DNA of 64,000 nucleotides from Curtobacterium sp. VKM Ac-1393 (lineage in GTDB: Bacteria; Actinomycetota; Actinomycetes; Actinomycetales; Microbacteriaceae), in NCBI RefSeq assembly GCF_015350995.1, contig NZ_JADKRW010000003.1, positions 427,013 to 491,012 of the forward strand. Direction: 5' to 3'. The first letter of the stretch is position 1. Each line of letters opens with the position of its first letter. The notes beneath the pieces were generated by a model that was not told the origin of the DNA, did no database searches, and worked only from the letters and a program-made list of their open reading frames with translations. Below, in pieces: positions 61,733-64,000 of this stretch. A program made the position numbers and the translations under genes.

Positions 61733-63700
61733 TCAGTCGGCTGCGGACCCGTCGACGTCGCGGGGGTTGTCGTCGTCGATCTCGCCGGGCTGATCGGCTT
61801 CTCCGGGTTCGCCGACGACGTCGGGTTCGGCGAGGGCTGGCTCGTCGTCGTCGGAGTCGGCGTCGTCGTCGTCAAGCTGGGCGGTGTCGTCGAGTTCGCC
61901 GTCGTCCGCGGGCTCGTCGTCTGCGGACTCGTCGTCTGCGGACTCGTCGTCTGCGGGCTCGTCGTCTGCGGGCTCGGTGTCGTCTCCGGGCTCTTCGACT
62001 TCGAGCGTTTCCTCGACCACATCAACTGTCTCCCAAGCGTTCTCGTCGGCGGCTTCGGCCAGGGCTTCTGCCGCGCGGTCGACACGGGCCCACCACTCGT
62101 CGGCCTCGTCCTGACGGCCGAGCTCCTCGAGCGTGGCCGCGTAAGCACTGTAGAGCGCCGGGGACCACGTGTACGCCGTCGACGGGTCGAGCTGTGCAAT
62201 CTCCAGCTCACCGAGCGCGGCTGTGGGATTCCCGAGGTCGATCCGGGCGCCGGACATCGCGATGGCGAGCTCGACCTGCACCGGGGTGTCGAGCGCGGAG
62301 CGTTCCACCGACCGCCCCAGTTCGAGCGCACGCTCCGGACGGCCGAGCCCGCGTTCGCAGTCCACCATCATCGGCAGCTGGTCGTTGCGCCCGGAGATCC
62401 GACGGTACGTGCGGAGCTCGCGGAGCGCGGTCGCGAAGTCACCCAGGCGGTACGCGGTGATCGCGGCGGTCTCCCGGACCACACTGACCCGGCCCGCGCG
62501 ACGAGCTGCACTGAGTGCGTGCTCGTTCGCGAGCTCAGGGTCCTCGTCCACGAACAGCGCTGCGGCGACCAAGTGGCGTGCCACCCAGTCGGCGTTGTCC
62601 TTGCTGAGGGTCTTCAGCTCCATGCGGGCAGCAGGGTCGAGGTCGCGCGCGTCGATCTCGTCGGGGATGTCCGGGTCGTCGTGCCGCGGTCGGATCGACT
62701 TCGTGCCGTACGGGTCGCGGTCTTCCCAGTCGTCACGGGCCGCCTCGCCGAAGCGTGCGCCGGCGTGACGTGTGCCGTCCCCGAAGCGTCGTCGGTCGTC
62801 GCCACCGTCACGGTGCGGGCGGTCTGACGAACCACCGCGGTCCGAGCCACCTCGGAACGCGGGACGGTCGCCATCGCGACGCGGGCGCTCGCCATCGCGG
62901 ACCGGACGGTCGGAGCCGCCGCGGTACGCAGGACGATCGCCGTCACGACGCGAGCGGTCACCGTCACGCGCCGGACGGTCCGAACCACCACGGTACGCAG
63001 GACGATCGCCGTCACGACGCGGACGGTCACCGTCGCGCGCCGGACGGTCGGAGCCACCGCGGTACGCGGGACGGTCGCCGTCACGACGCGGACGGTCACC
63101 GTCACGCGCCGGACGGTCCGAACCACCACGGTACGCAGGACGGTCGCCGTCACGACGCGGACGGTCACCGTCACGCGCCGGACGGTCCGAACCACCGCGG
63201 TACGCAGGACGGTCGCCATCGCGCGCGGGACGATCGGAACCCCCGCGGTACGCGGGACGGTCGCCATCACGACGCGGACGGTCGGAGCCACCCCGGTAGG
63301 CAGGTCGGTCCCCATCGCGGGACGGACGGTCCGAGCGGAACGGACGATCGGCGCCCCGAGGGCCATCGCCGCGAGGCGGACGGCCGGTGTCGCTGCGCCA
63401 CGAAGGACGGTCATCACGATCGGAGGAACGGAACGGCCGATCGCCATCACGGCGCGGAGCGCTGTCGCGACGTGGGCCGTCGTCCCGACGCGGAGCGCCG
63501 TCACGGAACGGCCGATCCGAACGCTGCGGGCGATCTCGACGCTCGCCTTCACGGCGCTCGAAGTCACGCGGACCCGACGACCAACGGCCGCCACTGGAGC
63601 TGTCCCCTCGGGGAGCTCCGTCGCGACGGTTGCCTCGATCGTCCCCTCGGGGTCGATCTCCCCGGTCGCCGTCGTTCCGTCGCTCGTCGTCGTTCGCCAC
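61733..63700 (-). CDS. disordered RG-rich and acidic repeat protein with TPR-like core
   Basis: This 655-residue protein starts at GTG 63700 (MANDDERRNDGDRGDRPRGD) with GGAG upstream. Residues 1-300 are Arg/Asp/Gly-rich and disordered, holding eight copies of a DGDRPAYRGGSDRP-type unit, akin to RGG boxes. Residues 330-560 are helical with a TPR-like pattern (ATALRELRTYRRISGRND, ERALELGRSVERSA, ALYSAYAATLEELGRQDEA). The last 90 residues are Asp/Glu-rich with five 5-residue repeats. A basic disordered head, a scaffold and an acidic tail suggest an RNA-associated hub, possibly condensate-forming. That is inference. It is the first gene after the rRNA operon on this strand. Confidence 0.8.
   Translation of the reverse strand: MANDDERRNDGDRGDRPRGDDRGNRRDGAPRGDSSSGGRWSSGPRDFERREGERRDRPQRSDRPFRDGAPRRDDGPRRDSAPRRDGDRPFRSSDRDDRPSWRSDTGRPPRGDGPRGADRPFRSDRPSRDGDRPAYRGGSDRPRRDGDRPAYRGGSDRPARDGDRPAYRGGSDRPARDGDRPRRDGDRPAYRGGSDRPARDGDRPRRDGDRPAYRGGSDRPARDGDRPRRDGDRPAYRGGSDRPARDGDRSRRDGDRPAYRGGSDRPVRDGERPRRDGDRPAFRGGSDRGGSSDRPHRDGGDDRRRFGDGTRHAGARFGEAARDDWEDRDPYGTKSIRPRHDDPDIPDEIDARDLDPAARMELKTLSKDNADWVARHLVAAALFVDEDPELANEHALSAARRAGRVSVVRETAAITAYRLGDFATALRELRTYRRISGRNDQLPMMVDCERGLGRPERALELGRSVERSALDTPVQVELAIAMSGARIDLGNPTAALGELEIAQLDPSTAYTWSPALYSAYAATLEELGRQDEADEWWARVDRAAEALAEAADENAWETVDVVEETLEVEEPGDDTEPADDEPADDESADDESADDEPADDGELDDTAQLDDDDADSDDDEPALAEPDVVGEPGEADQPGEIDDDNPRDVDGSAAD
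61901..61975 (-). repeat. 15-base tandem repeat in acidic tail
   Basis: Five units of GTCGTCTGCGGACTC-type sequence (plus-strand) encode repeated E(P/S)ADD. Two units are identical and others differ at one to two bases. It is in-frame, so copy number could change without loss of the protein. Confidence 0.8.
62845..63330 (-). repeat. 48-/69-base coding tandem repeats in RG-rich head
   Basis: Eight units of roughly 48 bases (16 codons, RDGDRPAYRGGSDRPA), several extended by an extra DRPRRDG of 21 bases, lie in tandem. Several adjacent units are near-identical at DNA level (for example CGACGCGGACGGTCACCGTC recurs), a sign of recent expansion. Confidence 0.8.
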
Positions 63701-63931
63701 CGTTGCTCCTCATCGCGTGCCCGAGCCGAGGCCGGGCGTTCGTCCGCTGTGTCGTTGTGTTGGGTGCCGCGTCGGTCGGGCCGACGTCCGAACTCCAGTC
63801 CATCACGAACGGGAGCCGACGTCGAGCGACGTACGGCAAAACAGAAATGGCCACCGGCCACCACCGCGAACGAGGGTCTCCCCTACGAGTTCGCGATGGA
63901 GGGCCAATGGCCACATCTTTTCTTACGTTAA
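63701..63931. other. 230-base gap between 5S rRNA and repeat protein
   Basis: I see no gene. On the minus strand the 5S gene is followed by TTAACGTAAGAAAAGATG, AT-rich, then a weak dyad GATGTGGCCATTGGCC ending in CCATC, which may help rRNA termination. The promoter of the repeat-protein gene must lie in here; CTGTTTTGCCG (minus strand) is the only AT-rich candidate. Confidence 0.4.
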
Positions 63932-64000
63932 GTCCGGCGGCGTCCTACTCTCCCACAAGGTCCCCCTTGCAGTACCATCGGCGCTGAGAGGCTTAGCTTC
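63932..64000 (-). rRNA. rrf: 5S ribosomal RNA, 3' part
   Basis: Read on the minus strand, the last 69 bases are the 3' half of 5S rRNA: GAAGCTAAGCCTCTCAGCGC, then CGATGGTACTGCAAGGGGGA and GGGAGAGTAGGACGCCGCC, ending CGGAC at 63932. The 5' half and presumably 23S and 16S rRNA are beyond the right edge. The gene is transcribed toward the repeat-protein gene. Confidence 0.95.

Noticed and set aside
62845..63330. Regular direct repeats that look CRISPR-like at first sight
   Set aside because: The repeats are in one open frame, the unit has no unique spacers and no palindromic repeat core, and no cas gene is present. They are coding tandem repeats.

Overview
The window is high-GC actinobacterial DNA. 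GTG and TTG starts are frequent, neighbouring genes often share a GTGA or ATGA junction, and the gene content (class Ib ribonucleotide reductase in the order nrdHIEF, TlyA, NadK and RecN in a row, PyrG, XerD, a LysM lipoprotein, DUF2510, a TIGR02611-type membrane protein) fits the family Microbacteriaceae. Curtobacterium is my best guess, inferred from recognised families and not from a search. The window starts inside a DUF6421 gene and ends inside a 5S rRNA gene read on the minus strand, so an rRNA operon lies just beyond the right edge.

Region 1 (1-4.1 kb) is a tight plus-strand run: DUF6421, SDR, threonine-aldolase-like lyase, and an SDR carrying an N-terminal CxxC/CxxC zinc ribbon. Region 2 (4.2-25.3 kb) is the accessory part. 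It holds two complete gene pairs, each a large DUF1023-type alpha/beta hydrolase with a WXG-like helical N-terminus followed by a small lipoprotein (4206-6670 plus; 14425-16855 minus), and a third, orphan lipoprotein gene broken by an internal deletion (22420-22862). Around these pairs lie truncated genes (haloperoxidase 3' end, HTTM 3' end, methionine-synthase 3' end), a duplicated PRC-barrel gene, a duplicated noncoding block of about 95 bp, a small two-gene unit (7336-7922), and a frame-shifted gene (24623-25053). Embedded here is a sulfur theme: LysR regulator, mesX (DUF1852) and mesD (folate-independent core methionine synthase), plus an SfnB/DszC-like flavin monooxygenase.

Region 3 (25.3-35.4 kb) has the nrdHIEF operon with a tandem NrdR-box pair and TGTGGA palindromes upstream, an MFS transporter, an aldo/keto reductase, a PH-like membrane protein, a LysM lipoprotein, RNase HI and an NAD-dependent reductase. 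Region 4 (35.4-48.7 kb) has a large DEAD/DEAH helicase, an LLM flavin oxidoreductase, a beta-glucoside module (GH3 enzyme and MFS importer divergent from a TetR regulator, with a perfect palindrome between), an epimerase, and an ArsR/methyltransferase pair divergent from an MFS exporter with two GTACGA operators between.

Region 5 (48.7-64 kb) is mostly core: a TIGR02611 protein, a stand-alone PD-(D/E)XK-like protein, a DksA-like protein lacking cysteines, a second LLM enzyme, ASCH and DUF2510 proteins, then a long minus-strand block (xerD, DUF1349, NUDIX, pyrG, recN, nadK, tlyA, a 58-residue gene, a HAD phosphatase, a disordered repeat protein) ending at the 5S gene. Two families of palindromic intergenic elements recur through the window: one with a GGAGGCGCGG arm (five copies) and one with a GGTTCCGGACAC arm (two copies).
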